From positions 190,269 to 254,268 of the forward strand of contig NZ_MRCE01000005.1 in the NCBI RefSeq assembly GCF_001904725.1: DNA of 64,000 bases. The letters are read 5' to 3'. Shown piece after piece: positions 54,499-63,650 of the stretch (position 1 is its first letter; each line of letters opens with the position of its first letter). Origin of the DNA: Phormidium ambiguum IAM M-71 (lineage in GTDB: Bacteria; Cyanobacteriota; Cyanobacteriia; Cyanobacteriales; Aerosakkonemataceae). A program made the translations under genes and the position numbers. The notes beneath the pieces are model-generated. The model saw only the letters and a list, made by a program, of their open reading frames with translations, was not told the DNA's origin and did no database searches.

Positions 54499-54843
54499 AT
54501 GTATATCACTAAATCCAATCATGAAGATACTGCACCCCTAAACGAGCTACTTCGTTTGAGCAACCAAACTAACGAGCAAATTTCCCAAAACTCTCATTCA
54601 CAAAAACTTTATCAGAAAGACAGCAAAAACCGTAAAACAACGGAAAAAGAATACACTCGATTTGTTAACCATGCGATCCCCCTATCCTCCCTAACAGAAA
54701 AAGACTTAGAAGCTTTAGCTGCAATGTTCGATCCAGAGGACTTAGCAGAAGTAGAAGCAGAACTCTCCCACTATCTCAACTTAATGTGTCCTGAGCCTTG
54801 TTGGGAAGAAGACCCTTTCGACTTTTTGCGTGATTATCTCTAA
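54499..54843 (+). CDS. Hypothetical acidic protein, 114 aa
   Basis: A soluble 114-residue protein with a polar Asn/Gln/Lys-rich first half. The second half is more ordered: IPLSSLTEKDLEALAAMFDP, then EDLAEVEAELSHYLNLM and a C-terminal acidic/aromatic CPEPCWEEDPFDFLRDYL. No known domain was recognised. The second half resembles a small helical adaptor. It precedes the candidate structured RNA and the HD phosphohydrolase gene. Confidence 0.6.
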   Translation: MYITKSNHEDTAPLNELLRLSNQTNEQISQNSHSQKLYQKDSKNRKTTEKEYTRFVNHAIPLSSLTEKDLEALAAMFDPEDLAEVEAELSHYLNLMCPEPCWEEDPFDFLRDYL

Positions 54844-54941
54844 CTAATTTGATTAGCATAAATTATTAACGCGAAATATGTAGATAGGCTGAGAGTTGAT
54901 CTTCTGCTAAACTTCCCATAAGGTAGGGATCAAGGAAAATA

Positions 54942-55051
54942 AGTGATCCCACTAGTGCAGCGTTGCAGAAATGAAAGCTAAATCTAAAAGCTTTCTGCCC
55001 TGAAACATATACGGCTCACACCCTTCTTGCACTAGTCAGCGGTCGATCGCT
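54942..55051 (+). ncRNA. Candidate structured RNA upstream of the HD phosphohydrolase gene
   Basis: In the 434-bp gap before the HD gene several nested stems can be drawn. AGTGATC pairs with GATCGCT (one G-U), ACTAGTGCA (54951-54959) pairs exactly with TGCACTAGT (55028-55036), and GCAG..GAAAGCT pairs with AGCTTTC..TGC inside. A further hairpin GGGATCA/TGATCCC lies just 5' at about 54927-54950 and would compete with the outer stem. The type is unknown; 6S RNA or a leader element are possibilities. I did not recognise a named Rfam motif. Confidence 0.35.
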
Positions 55052-55277
55052 CACGTCTAACGATAAATCGCTATTACTGGATATGCTAGTAACGCATTTA
55101 AAATTAACAAATAGTTTAAAAGCTGAAGACGCAGAGCTTTCCTACTCTTCAGCAATATGGCAATTTCTTATACAACTATCGATAGAGCGTCGGTTGTCAA
55201 TTAAACATCTATAATAGCCAAATGAGTAACACTTTGTCTCACTCCATATCGAGTTCAGGGTGTACCGCCGCTCTTAG

Positions 55278-57803
55278 ATGAAAAGGTTTGATTTGTGGAT
55301 ACAACAATTTAAGCAATGGCGGAGAGTTGCCCTCAGCATGGCTCATTTAAAAACATTCAATCGCACATACCGTTCATCAAAACCTAAACCTGACCAAGAG
55401 ATTACCTCTTTGCCACAAGGTATCGAACGGCATCCGTCTATCTACAAGTTTGTGCAGAAAAACCTGCGGAATTTGTTCTTAGAAACTAATTCCTGTCAAA
55501 CTCAAGCACTTAATTGTCGGCGCTCTAAAACTGGAAAACGCCCCAAAGTTGCCCTAATCATGGCAGTGATTACCCTCACTAGCACCATAGGCCATCGCTT
55601 TTACAATCAGCCAAAACTCGACGTAGGCACCATAGCCCCCGTCACCATCCGCGCTCCACGAGATGCAAAAGTCGAAGATACTAAAACCACAGAAACAAAA
55701 CAAAAAGCAGCCCGTAGAGGATTATTACCAGTATTAATGGTTAATCCCTCTGTTAATAATCAAATTTACCAAGAATTACAGCGAGAAATCGAGCAAATTA
55801 ACCAATCACGCCTAATCGCAGGCCAATTTCCTTTTACTTCCGCTTTATCAACTGCTACTCAGACTTATTTACGAAATTGCCCTGAATCAGAATGGCAAAC
55901 AATTTTAGCTGCATTAAATAATGCAACGGAAAAATCCGAAACAGGCAAACAATTTTCCGCTGTTATTGATATTTCACAATCCAAACCTGCAAAAGCACAA
56001 CAAGCCCTGAAAGAACTTCAAGCTTATCAACGCCTTAACCCAGAAGGATTGACAAAACTAGTTAATACAATTTCCCAAGTTCGGCAACGCTATGCCCAGG
56101 CATTAGCTTATTTGTCCCAAAAATTGGCAGAAGAAGAAATTTCGCCAAATTTATCTTTTTTGAACTTGACGGAGGGAGATTGGCGGAAAACTCAAACTGG
56201 AATTACTGAAGCCCTAGAACGTATTCTTACTCAAGGAATCGCTCCAGGTTTATCTGTGGCGCACAAACAACAAGCGGTGAAAATTCAGATCAAAAATTTA
56301 ATTCCAGAAACCGCTCAATCATCAGTAGTTCAATTAATAGTTAATATTTTAAAATCTAATTTAATTGAGGATACGGAACAAACTAAACTGCAAGCTGAAC
56401 AAGCTGCTCAGCAAGTTAAACCAGAAATAGTAGAAATCAGAAAAGGTGAGGAAATTGTCAAAGCAGGGCAAGAAATTACCCAAAGAGAATTTGTTTTGCT
56501 CGATCACTTTAAGTTAAGTCTTCGGGAAGTTAATTGGTGGGGTTTAATTGGTTGTGGAATATTAGTTAGTGGTGGTGTCGGCGTTTTTTGGTGGGTAGAA
56601 AAACGATTTCATCCAGGTTTGCGACAACGGGATCACATTCTTATATTGCTATTGACTTTAAGTACTCCGTTGTTGGTTAGTTTTGGTGTTAATTACAGCA
56701 GTTTGCCCGCAGTGGGTTTATTGGTGGGAACTTTTTATGGTTCGGCTTTGGGTGTAACTACTGTTGGTTTGCTGACTTTGGGTTTGCCTATTGGCATGGA
56801 AAATATTCTTTGGGATCACTTGTTGGCTAATGCAGCCGGGGCGATTCTGGGAAGTTTAATGGCGGGAAGATTGCGATCGCGCGAAGAACTCGCTTTACTA
56901 GGAATTGGCATCGGTTTAACCGAAGGAATCGTTTACCTAGCCCTGAATTTAATCCTCAGCGCCGCTATCGGTTCAATCTGGCTGACCATCCTCCAAGAAG
57001 CAGCGATTTACAGTCTTACTGGCGTAGCTTGGAGCGTTGTAGCATTAGGAATTAGCCCCTATTTAGAACAACTATTTGACTTAGTTACACCCGTTCGTTT
57101 AGCCGAATTAGCTAACCCAAATCGGCCCCTTTTAAAACGTTTAGCCGAAGAAGCACCCGGAACTTTTCAACATACTTTATTTGTCGCAACTTTAGCAGAA
57201 GCCGCAGCTAAAGCATTAGATTGTAATGTCGAATTAGTTCGTACCGGAACACTTTATCACGACATTGGTAAATTACATGACCCCCAAGGTTTTATTGAAA
57301 ATCAAATGGGAGGGCCAAATAAACACGACCAAATTAACGACCCTTACTTTAGTACCGCACTTATTAAAAAGCACGTCACCGAAGGGTTAGTTATGGCGCG
57401 CCGCTATCGCTTACCAAAAGCAATTCAAGCATTCATTCCCGAACATCAAGGAACAATGCAAATTGCCTATTTTTATCATCAGGCAAAACAACAAGCAAAA
57501 ACACCTGTAGATGAAGCTTTTTTCCGTTATGCTGGGCCGATTCCTCAATCACGGGAAACTGGAGTGGTTATGTTAGCAGATTCTTGCGAAGCAGCTTTAA
57601 GAAGTTTGAAAGATGCCACTTACGAAGAAGCTTTGGCAATGGTTAACAAAATTCTCAAGGCGCGTTGGCAAGATCATCAATTAGTTGATTCTGGTTTAAC
57701 TCGTGCGGAAATGTCCCAAATTGCCGAAATTTTTGTGCAAGTTTGGCAACAGTTTCACCATAAACGAATTGCTTATCCAAAAGCAGCTTTAAATAATGGA
57801 TAG
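55278..57803 (+). CDS. pgpH: 7TM-HD family phosphohydrolase (PgpH-type c-di-AMP phosphodiesterase)
   Basis: An 841-residue membrane protein. One span near residues 95-112 is followed by the extracytoplasmic 7TMR-HDED region (about 115-400), about seven membrane spans (415-620) and a cytoplasmic HD domain (about 640-800). The metal motif is visible as HTLFVATLAEAA..LYHDIGKL, with His-Asp at about 661-662, and HVTEGLVMARRY, PEHQGTMQIAYFYHQA and LADSCEAALRSL later. PgpH proteins hydrolyse cyclic di-AMP. It may be transcribed from a promoter near TATAAT at about 55211. Confidence 0.92.
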   Translation: MKRFDLWIQQFKQWRRVALSMAHLKTFNRTYRSSKPKPDQEITSLPQGIERHPSIYKFVQKNLRNLFLETNSCQTQALNCRRSKTGKRPKVALIMAVITLTSTIGHRFYNQPKLDVGTIAPVTIRAPRDAKVEDTKTTETKQKAARRGLLPVLMVNPSVNNQIYQELQREIEQINQSRLIAGQFPFTSALSTATQTYLRNCPESEWQTILAALNNATEKSETGKQFSAVIDISQSKPAKAQQALKELQAYQRLNPEGLTKLVNTISQVRQRYAQALAYLSQKLAEEEISPNLSFLNLTEGDWRKTQTGITEALERILTQGIAPGLSVAHKQQAVKIQIKNLIPETAQSSVVQLIVNILKSNLIEDTEQTKLQAEQAAQQVKPEIVEIRKGEEIVKAGQEITQREFVLLDHFKLSLREVNWWGLIGCGILVSGGVGVFWWVEKRFHPGLRQRDHILILLLTLSTPLLVSFGVNYSSLPAVGLLVGTFYGSALGVTTVGLLTLGLPIGMENILWDHLLANAAGAILGSLMAGRLRSREELALLGIGIGLTEGIVYLALNLILSAAIGSIWLTILQEAAIYSLTGVAWSVVALGISPYLEQLFDLVTPVRLAELANPNRPLLKRLAEEAPGTFQHTLFVATLAEAAAKALDCNVELVRTGTLYHDIGKLHDPQGFIENQMGGPNKHDQINDPYFSTALIKKHVTEGLVMARRYRLPKAIQAFIPEHQGTMQIAYFYHQAKQQAKTPVDEAFFRYAGPIPQSRETGVVMLADSCEAALRSLKDATYEEALAMVNKILKARWQDHQLVDSGLTRAEMSQIAEIFVQVWQQFHHKRIAYPKAALNNG

Positions 57804-57830
57804 CAGCATAAATCGGGATTTTATGAATTT

Positions 57831-57934
57831 ATACTAATTCTCTATGAATATGCCCTTAATTAACCCCACCCCAAACCCCTCCCCGTAGACGGGGAGGGGC
57901 AATGATTAAGCGCAATTTTACAGGGAATTGGTAT
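57831..57934 (+). repeat. TIR-hairpin element, copy 6 (long form)
   Basis: ATACTAATTCTCT at the left and AGGGAATTGGTAT at the right are near-perfect inverted repeats. The interior CCCTTAATTAACCCCACCCC and hairpin CCCCTCCCCGTAGACGGGGA match copies 3 and 5. It begins 28 bp after the HD gene stop. Confidence 0.85.
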
Positions 57935-58112
57935 TACATGATGAATAGGATTAATCAAAAAAAACTTTTTCAGTCTCCAATGACCTATCTTTATTGTATT
58001 TAAGCAAACATAACTATTTCATATATTCTTCATCCTTGAAGTGTAGCTAAAACATACTTTAAGGATGAAGATTTGATTTTGCGATCGCGTTTGAATTTAA
58101 AAGTAGTATCTA

Positions 58113-58228
58113 ATACCAATTCTCTATGAAGATGCGCTTTATTACACCCCCCTCTAGTCCCCCCTTAGCAAGGGGGGACGGCGTTAGCCGGGGGGTAAAT
58201 ATATTGCAGTTTCATACAGAGACGGTAT
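58113..58228 (+). repeat. TIR-hairpin element, copy 7 (chimeric core)
   Basis: The left end ATACCAATTCTCTATGAAGA and GCGCTT are family-typical. The core is replaced by a different repeat with CCCCCCTT/AAGGGGGG (58159-58177) and an outer CCCCCC/GGGGGG pair. The right end is a decayed AGAGACGGTAT. Confidence 0.75.
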
Positions 58229-58273
58229 AACTTAAAATAAATAGAGTAGAAGAGAAGAGATAGTTAAATTATT

Positions 58274-58343
58274 TCTCCCCATCCCCCCATCTCCCTACTT
58301 CCCCCTTTCCCCTTTTCCCCTTTTCCCTTTTCCCCCTTTCCCC
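58274..58343. repeat. Polypyrimidine C-run tract
   Basis: About 70 bp of C3-C6 runs separated by T-rich spacers (for example CCCCATCCCCCCATCTCCC and TTTCCCCTTTTCCCC). On the mRNA strand of the ABC permease gene this is a G-run tract starting 3 bp after its stop codon, able in principle to form G-quadruplexes. Confidence 0.7.
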
Positions 58344-58346
58344 AAT

Positions 58347-59210
58347 CTATCCTTTTACTCCACTGCCTAAATCACTGGGAACAATGTATTTTTGCAGAAT
58401 AATAAATAGTAACAAAATTGGCAGAATAGAAATTACTGAACCAGCCGCAATTAACCGCCAATCTAAGGAAAATGTTCCGGCTAATCTGGCTACACCTAAA
58501 GGCAATGTATAGTATTCTGGTTGGTCAATTACTATTAACGGCCAGAGGAAATCACTCCAAGAACCTATGAAGGTAAAAATTGCTAAAGTTACTAATGCGG
58601 GACGAATTGCTGGTAACATGACAAACCACCAAATTCCTAATTCGGAACAACCATCCATTCTGGCGGCTTCTTCTAATTCTTTGGGTACTCCTTGGAAGGC
58701 TTGGCGTAATAAGAAAATGCCGAATGCTGAGGCTAAACTGGGAAGGATAATTCCTAAATAGCTATTTTTTAAACCTAATTGTACTGTGAGAATATAGAGG
58801 GGAATCATCACGATTTGAAAAGGAATCATGATGGTAGAAACAATGAGGGCAAAAATGATGTTTCTGCCTTTAAATTCTAATCTGGCTAGGGGATAAGCTG
58901 CCAAAGCACAAAATAATAAGTTTAAAATAACTGTTAATCCAGCGACTAAGGTGCTGTTAAATAAGTATTGCCCGAAAGGATTGGTTTGCCAAACTCGGAT
59001 GAAGTTATCAAAGGTGGGTTGGGTGGGAAAAAATTGTGGGGGGAATTGAAAAATGTTTTCTGCTGGTGATTTTAAGGCAGTGCTAATTAACCAGAGTAGG
59101 GGAAAGAGCATGATTAAGGCGATCGCACTGAGCACGCCATAAATTAAAATATATTTTCCTGTAGATGATAAGGGAATTTTAGATTTAAAAATTTGCTGTT
59201 TACTTAACAT
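58347..59210 (-). CDS. Carbohydrate ABC transporter permease (MalG type)
   Basis: A 287-residue inner-membrane permease with six spans. The cytoplasmic EAA loop that docks the ATPase is visible as EAARMDGCSELGIWWFVMLP followed by AIRPAL. GVLSAIALIMLFPLLWLISTALKSP is the typical N-terminal start of MalG/LacG-type subunits. It should import a sugar or a sugar-like solute with a partner MalF permease, a binding protein and an ATPase, none of which lie in the window. Its ATG is 3 bp from the stop of the cyclo-ligase gene, so both are on one transcript. Confidence 0.9.
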   Translation of the reverse strand: MLSKQQIFKSKIPLSSTGKYILIYGVLSAIALIMLFPLLWLISTALKSPAENIFQFPPQFFPTQPTFDNFIRVWQTNPFGQYLFNSTLVAGLTVILNLLFCALAAYPLARLEFKGRNIIFALIVSTIMIPFQIVMIPLYILTVQLGLKNSYLGIILPSLASAFGIFLLRQAFQGVPKELEEAARMDGCSELGIWWFVMLPAIRPALVTLAIFTFIGSWSDFLWPLIVIDQPEYYTLPLGVARLAGTFSLDWRLIAAGSVISILPILLLFIILQKYIVPSDLGSGVKG

Positions 59211-59213
59211 TTT

Positions 59214-59786
59214 TCAGTTGTCTCCGGGAAATTGATTAATAATTTTTAGACCGTTTTCCGTACAAACTCCGGTTAAAGATCGATCCCATCGATCGATCGG
59301 TAACTCTACTAAATAACTAAATTCATAGACAATGCCAATGGTGATTTTGTTTGACCATTCAGGCAGAGTTAATAAGCGATCGTAAAATCCTGCACCGTAG
59401 CCTAATCGATATCCTCTCACATCACAAGCAACCGAAGGAACTAAAATTAAATCAACTTGGCTAGGGTCAACAATCGGAGACTCAGCAACAGGTTCTAAAA
59501 TGCCATATTTGTTGGTTTCTAATCGATCTCCGGCTTGCCAAAAGTGCCAAGAAAGTTCTTGATCGACGCAGCGAGGAAAACCCCAACGCCGAGAATTATC
59601 AGTAAATAAGGGTTTTAAGTCTGGTTCTTGGCGAAAACTAAAATAAGCTAAAACGGTTTTTGCTTCCTTGAAGATTGGGGAAGATTGTAAGTGGGTGCAG
59701 ATGCGATCGCTTTTTTCCTGCCATTCTGTTTTGAGGAGAGTTTGGCGGATTTTCAGAAGCGATCGACGTAAACTAGCTTTTTCCAT
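59214..59786 (-). CDS. 5-formyltetrahydrofolate cyclo-ligase
   Basis: A 190-residue enzyme that converts 5-formyl-THF to 5,10-methenyl-THF with ATP. The start KASLRRSLLKIRQTL, VLAYFSFRQEPDL, GILEPV and the ATP-site motif RLGYGAGFYDRLL are typical. The length is normal. It lies directly upstream of the ABC permease gene (3-bp gap) on the same strand. It is divergent from manC. Confidence 0.92.
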   Translation of the reverse strand: MEKASLRRSLLKIRQTLLKTEWQEKSDRICTHLQSSPIFKEAKTVLAYFSFRQEPDLKPLFTDNSRRWGFPRCVDQELSWHFWQAGDRLETNKYGILEPVAESPIVDPSQVDLILVPSVACDVRGYRLGYGAGFYDRLLTLPEWSNKITIGIVYEFSYLVELPIDRWDRSLTGVCTENGLKIINQFPGDN

Positions 59787-60027
59787 TCAGTAATTTTTCA
59801 AAAATGAATTACTCGATAGTTTAAGATTTCCAGAAATCAAGATTAACATAGGAATGTTAACAATTGAAATTCTTGGCCATAAAACTAGGGTTTCGCAAAT
59901 TTCAGTATTAAATAAGGAAAAGTCATTAAAGTGTTAAACTTACTTTTTCAAATATTTTAATTTTGCTGAAAAAAACCTAGTAAAATCAAGCCAAGTGGCT
60001 AATACTACTGATATTTACGGTAAACCA

Positions 60028-61089
60028 ATGACTAACTCATTAATCCCAGTAATCCTAGCAGGTGGCAAAGGTGAACGTTTTTGGCCCCTTAGTCGGAAAC
60101 AACGTCCGAAACAGTTTTTAAGTTTAGATGGTAGTGGGAAAAGTCTTTTGCAAGCAACTGCTCAGAGATTATTATCAGTTGCAGGTGGTTGGGATAAATT
60201 ATGGGTTTGTACTTCTAAAATTTTAGCTGAAGGTGTGAAAGAACAACTTCCCGAATTACCAGAAGAAAATTTATTAGTAGAACCAGAAGGAAGAGATACT
60301 GCACCCGCAGTTGCTTGGACAACTTTAGAAATTGCTAATCGTTATGGTAATGATACAGTGGTTGGTTTTTTTCCTGCCGATCATTGGATTGCAGATGAAG
60401 CAGCTTATAAACAAACTTTAGAAGATGCGGCTACATTGGCAAAAGAAAAAGAGGCAATTGTTACTTTAGGAATTAAACCAAATCAACCTTCTACTGGTTA
60501 CGGTTATATTGAACAAGGTGAGGCTGAAGGTACTTTTGGTCAGTCATTGGTTTATCGGGTAAATCGATTTACAGAAAAACCCGATCGCCAAACAGCAGAA
60601 GAGTTTTTGGCGACTGGGAGATTTAGTTGGAACAGTGGAATGTTTGTTTTTCGGGTGGGAGTTGTGATTCAAGAATTAGCAATTCACGCTTCCGAAATTC
60701 TCACTCCTTTAAAAGAACAAGGAATTGCAGCTTATCCTCAATTACCAAAGAAAAGTATTGACTATGCTTTAATGGAAAAAACTAATTTGGCTTATGTAAT
60801 TCCGGCGGCTTTTGGGTGGGATGATTTGGGTGATTGGAATGCGATCGAACGTTTGTTGAAAGGCAATAATCCAAATGTGGAATTAGCAACTCATGTCGGT
60901 ATGGATACCCAGGGAACAGTCCTTTATGCTGAAGGTGAAGACGAAGTAATTGTTACTATTGGGTTGGAAGATGTGGTGGTAGTGCGCGATCGTAATGTCA
61001 CTTTAATTGTCAAAAAAGAACGTACTCAGGAGATTAAGCAAGTCCTGAAAAAAATTCAAGAAGACCCGAGATTTACTCATCTTTTGTAA
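60028..61089 (+). CDS. manC: Mannose-1-phosphate guanylyltransferase
   Basis: A 353-residue nucleotidyltransferase. LAGGKGERFWPLSRKQRPKQ is the GTP-binding signature, EPEGRDTAPAVAW the second motif, FFPADHWI contains the metal Asp, and RFTEKPD and WNSGMFVFR bind the sugar phosphate. It makes GDP-mannose for polysaccharides and glycolipids. It is the short type without the phosphomannose isomerase domain. ATG 60028 (MTNSLIPVILAGG) is preferred because family members start there; a GTG at 59995 would add 11 residues. Confidence 0.92.
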   Translation: MTNSLIPVILAGGKGERFWPLSRKQRPKQFLSLDGSGKSLLQATAQRLLSVAGGWDKLWVCTSKILAEGVKEQLPELPEENLLVEPEGRDTAPAVAWTTLEIANRYGNDTVVGFFPADHWIADEAAYKQTLEDAATLAKEKEAIVTLGIKPNQPSTGYGYIEQGEAEGTFGQSLVYRVNRFTEKPDRQTAEEFLATGRFSWNSGMFVFRVGVVIQELAIHASEILTPLKEQGIAAYPQLPKKSIDYALMEKTNLAYVIPAAFGWDDLGDWNAIERLLKGNNPNVELATHVGMDTQGTVLYAEGEDEVIVTIGLEDVVVVRDRNVTLIVKKERTQEIKQVLKKIQEDPRFTHLL

Positions 61090-61118
61090 AATTTTAAAAT
61101 CTCAAAAGATACACATTT

Positions 61119-61155
61119 TCAGCTTGGGTTACAATTAACCCAAGCTGATTTTCTT
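61119..61155. terminator. Terminator between manC and the convergent hybrid kinase gene
   Basis: TCAGCTTGGGTT and AACCCAAGCTGA form a perfect 12-bp stem around ACAATT, followed by TTTTCTT on the plus strand and preceded by AAAA on the minus strand reading, so it can serve both genes. Confidence 0.8.
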
Positions 61156-61162
61156 GTGAAAT

Positions 61163-63619
61163 TTATGTATTTACCAAATGTTCTTCCAGTAATTTGACAA
61201 TTTCGCGGTCTTCAAATTGGCTAACTAATTCTAAAATGCGATCGATAAAAACCGCATATTTATGATCTAATTCACTAATCCGTTGAGCTTCCACTTCGAT
61301 CGCTGCAATATCACCTATTTTTGCCATTTGATACAATTTCTCTAATTCCTCTGCTGGTGGTACAACCAAATTTTGTGTACTTACAACAGCAGTTGCTTCT
61401 ACTATTGGAGATGGCCGATTTTCTTTTTCATATATCCACTGCAAATTAAGATATTTCTGTAAGTAAGAAAGCAGTTTTTCCAAATCGATTGGCTTACTTA
61501 GAAATTCATTACAACCCATTGCAATACTTTTGTCTTGGTATTCATTTAACACGCTAGCACTAGAAGCAATGATGATGGTATTTTGAAATTCTGGCGATTG
61601 TCGCAAGCGGCGGGTAAATTCAAAGCCATCTAAAACTGGCATTACTAAATCGGTAATAATTAAATCTGGTTGAAAGGTAGTAGCCACAGTAAAACCTACT
61701 TCACCATTATGAGCTTCTGCACATTCAAAACCCAAAGATTCAAGCAGTTCTAATAATACAATTCGATTAACTTGTTTATCATCTAACACCAAAATTTTCT
61801 GCCGCTTACCAGCATAACCAACTATTTTTCCTTGTTCGTTGCTAGCCGCAGAATTTATCCATTCTGTTGCTACAGGAAAGGTCACATCAAACCAAAACCT
61901 ACTGCCAACATTAGGAGTACTTTCTATTTGAATACTACTACCCATTAAATTCACGATTTTTTGACTAATAGCTAATCCTAATCCAGTACCTTCAGTGCGA
62001 CGCGAATTTGAGCCAGCTTGTTCAAAAGGCAGAAAAATATGTTCTAATTGTTCTGGGGAAATACCTACTCCAGTGTCTTCCACAGAAAAACGAATTAATG
62101 CGGTGTTGACGGCTGGATGAGAATTGCGATCGAGCAAATTAACCAGAAAGTTAATATGACCTCGATCGGTAAATTTGATCGCATTTCCTAACAGATTAAT
62201 TAAAACTTGGCGCAGACGCTTATCATCTGCTCGAATTCCTATTGGTAAATTTGGATCGCCATAATAATTAAAGCCAATATCTTTTTGTTCGGCACGAATT
62301 CGAGACATTTCTACTGCGGCTGACAAAAAAGACGGCAAATGAAACTCTTTCGGATAAAGCTCCATGCGACGAGCTTCAATTTTTGATAAATCCAGAATAT
62401 CATTAATTAGATTGAGTAAGTGATTACCGCATTGATAAATCACATCAATGCTAGAACGATGTAAGTTTAAATCAGTAGCTCGCGCTAAAATTTGAGCATA
62501 TCCTAAAATACCGTTAAGAGGTGTCCTCAATTCGTGACTCATATTAGCTAAAAATTCGCTTTTAGCGCGATTGGCAATTTCTGCTGCTTCTTTAGATTCT
62601 CTTAGTTGGGCTGTGCGTTTTTCAACGGTAATTTCTAACTCTTCTTTGGCTTTTAATAACTTAATTTCTGCTTCTTTTCTTTCAATAATTACGGCAGCTA
62701 AAATTAAAGTAGTAACGGTAATTACACCGATAAAAGTTTGGAGTAATAATAAGGTTTCATTTAAGCTAGTTTGATTAAATGAAGTATTTCCTCGTACTGC
62801 TCCCATAATGGCGATCGCAGATACTAAAAAAATCGCTGTTGCTACCCCTTTTTGTCCAAATCTAAATGCTGCCCACACTAATAAAGGAACTAGCATATAT
62901 TCCACTGGATAATTATAGCCAAAAGCAATTTGACCAATTACTAACATTAAAAATAACCAAATACTAACTTCTATAATTGATTGAGATTTCCGTTTCAATA
63001 AAGTAGGTAAAGTGTTTATATTGTTTGTTTGTGGGAATAATCCCGAACTATTTGGCTGACTCAAAATTAGAATAAACGGTGCAAATACCAAAACACCCAT
63101 TAAATCTCCTAACCAAAAAGTTAGCCAAGTATTAGCATATTCTGTTAAATTAATAAAATTGCATAAGTACATGGTAGTTACGCCAAATATTGGACTAACC
63201 ATGCAGCTAAAAAATTCAATACTGGTAAACTTAAAGACGTTTTCAGATGTATCAAAAATTCGGATTGATTTAATAAATTTTCTAATTAAAATAGCGCCAA
63301 CTAATGCTTGTAATACTGAACCGATCGCAATTCCAATTCCGGCTACAATCGACATTTCAAACAAGCGAGTATTCGTAATAAAAGCTAGAGTTGCGGCAAT
63401 AAATGCCCCGCACCAAATCCCACACCAAATATCGTATCCAAAAATTAAAAAACATACTAAAGCAATTCCCGAAGGAGGATAAACTGGGGTGACAAAGCCT
63501 GGGGGAATTGCTAATGATTGACCGAGTTTAGCAGTTATATAATAAACAATGGCGATTCCGATCGCTAATAACAGCCTATTAGCAGATTTAGGAAATAATT
63601 GACGCGACAAATTCAGCAT
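61163..63619 (-). CDS. MASE1 hybrid sensor histidine kinase with receiver domain
   Basis: An 818-residue protein. Residues 12-312 are a MASE1 membrane sensor with about eight spans ([20 protein letters not shown] is its signature). After a coiled coil comes HisKA with the phosphorylated His362 in [16 protein letters not shown], then the HATPase domain ([13 protein letters not shown]-type N-box, [19 protein letters not shown]). The receiver (about 615-735) has VLDDKQVN and Asp in [13 protein letters not shown] helical tail of about 80 residues ends the protein. It lies 31 bp downstream of another histidine kinase gene on the same strand. Confidence 0.93.
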   Translation of the reverse strand: MLNLSRQLFPKSANRLLLAIGIAIVYYITAKLGQSLAIPPGFVTPVYPPSGIALVCFLIFGYDIWCGIWCGAFIAATLAFITNTRLFEMSIVAGIGIAIGSVLQALVGAILIRKFIKSIRIFDTSENVFKFTSIEFFSCMVSPIFGVTTMYLCNFINLTEYANTWLTFWLGDLMGVLVFAPFILILSQPNSSGLFPQTNNINTLPTLLKRKSQSIIEVSIWLFLMLVIGQIAFGYNYPVEYMLVPLLVWAAFRFGQKGVATAIFLVSAIAIMGAVRGNTSFNQTSLNETLLLLQTFIGVITVTTLILAAVIIERKEAEIKLLKAKEELEITVEKRTAQLRESKEAAEIANRAKSEFLANMSHELRTPLNGILGYAQILARATDLNLHRSSIDVIYQCGNHLLNLINDILDLSKIEARRMELYPKEFHLPSFLSAAVEMSRIRAEQKDIGFNYYGDPNLPIGIRADDKRLRQVLINLLGNAIKFTDRGHINFLVNLLDRNSHPAVNTALIRFSVEDTGVGISPEQLEHIFLPFEQAGSNSRRTEGTGLGLAISQKIVNLMGSSIQIESTPNVGSRFWFDVTFPVATEWINSAASNEQGKIVGYAGKRQKILVLDDKQVNRIVLLELLESLGFECAEAHNGEVGFTVATTFQPDLIITDLVMPVLDGFEFTRRLRQSPEFQNTIIIASSASVLNEYQDKSIAMGCNEFLSKPIDLEKLLSYLQKYLNLQWIYEKENRPSPIVEATAVVSTQNLVVPPAEELEKLYQMAKIGDIAAIEVEAQRISELDHKYAVFIDRILELVSQFEDREIVKLLEEHLVNT

Positions 63620-63650
63620 AATTGAAATCTCCTAAATGATTTACTAAATT

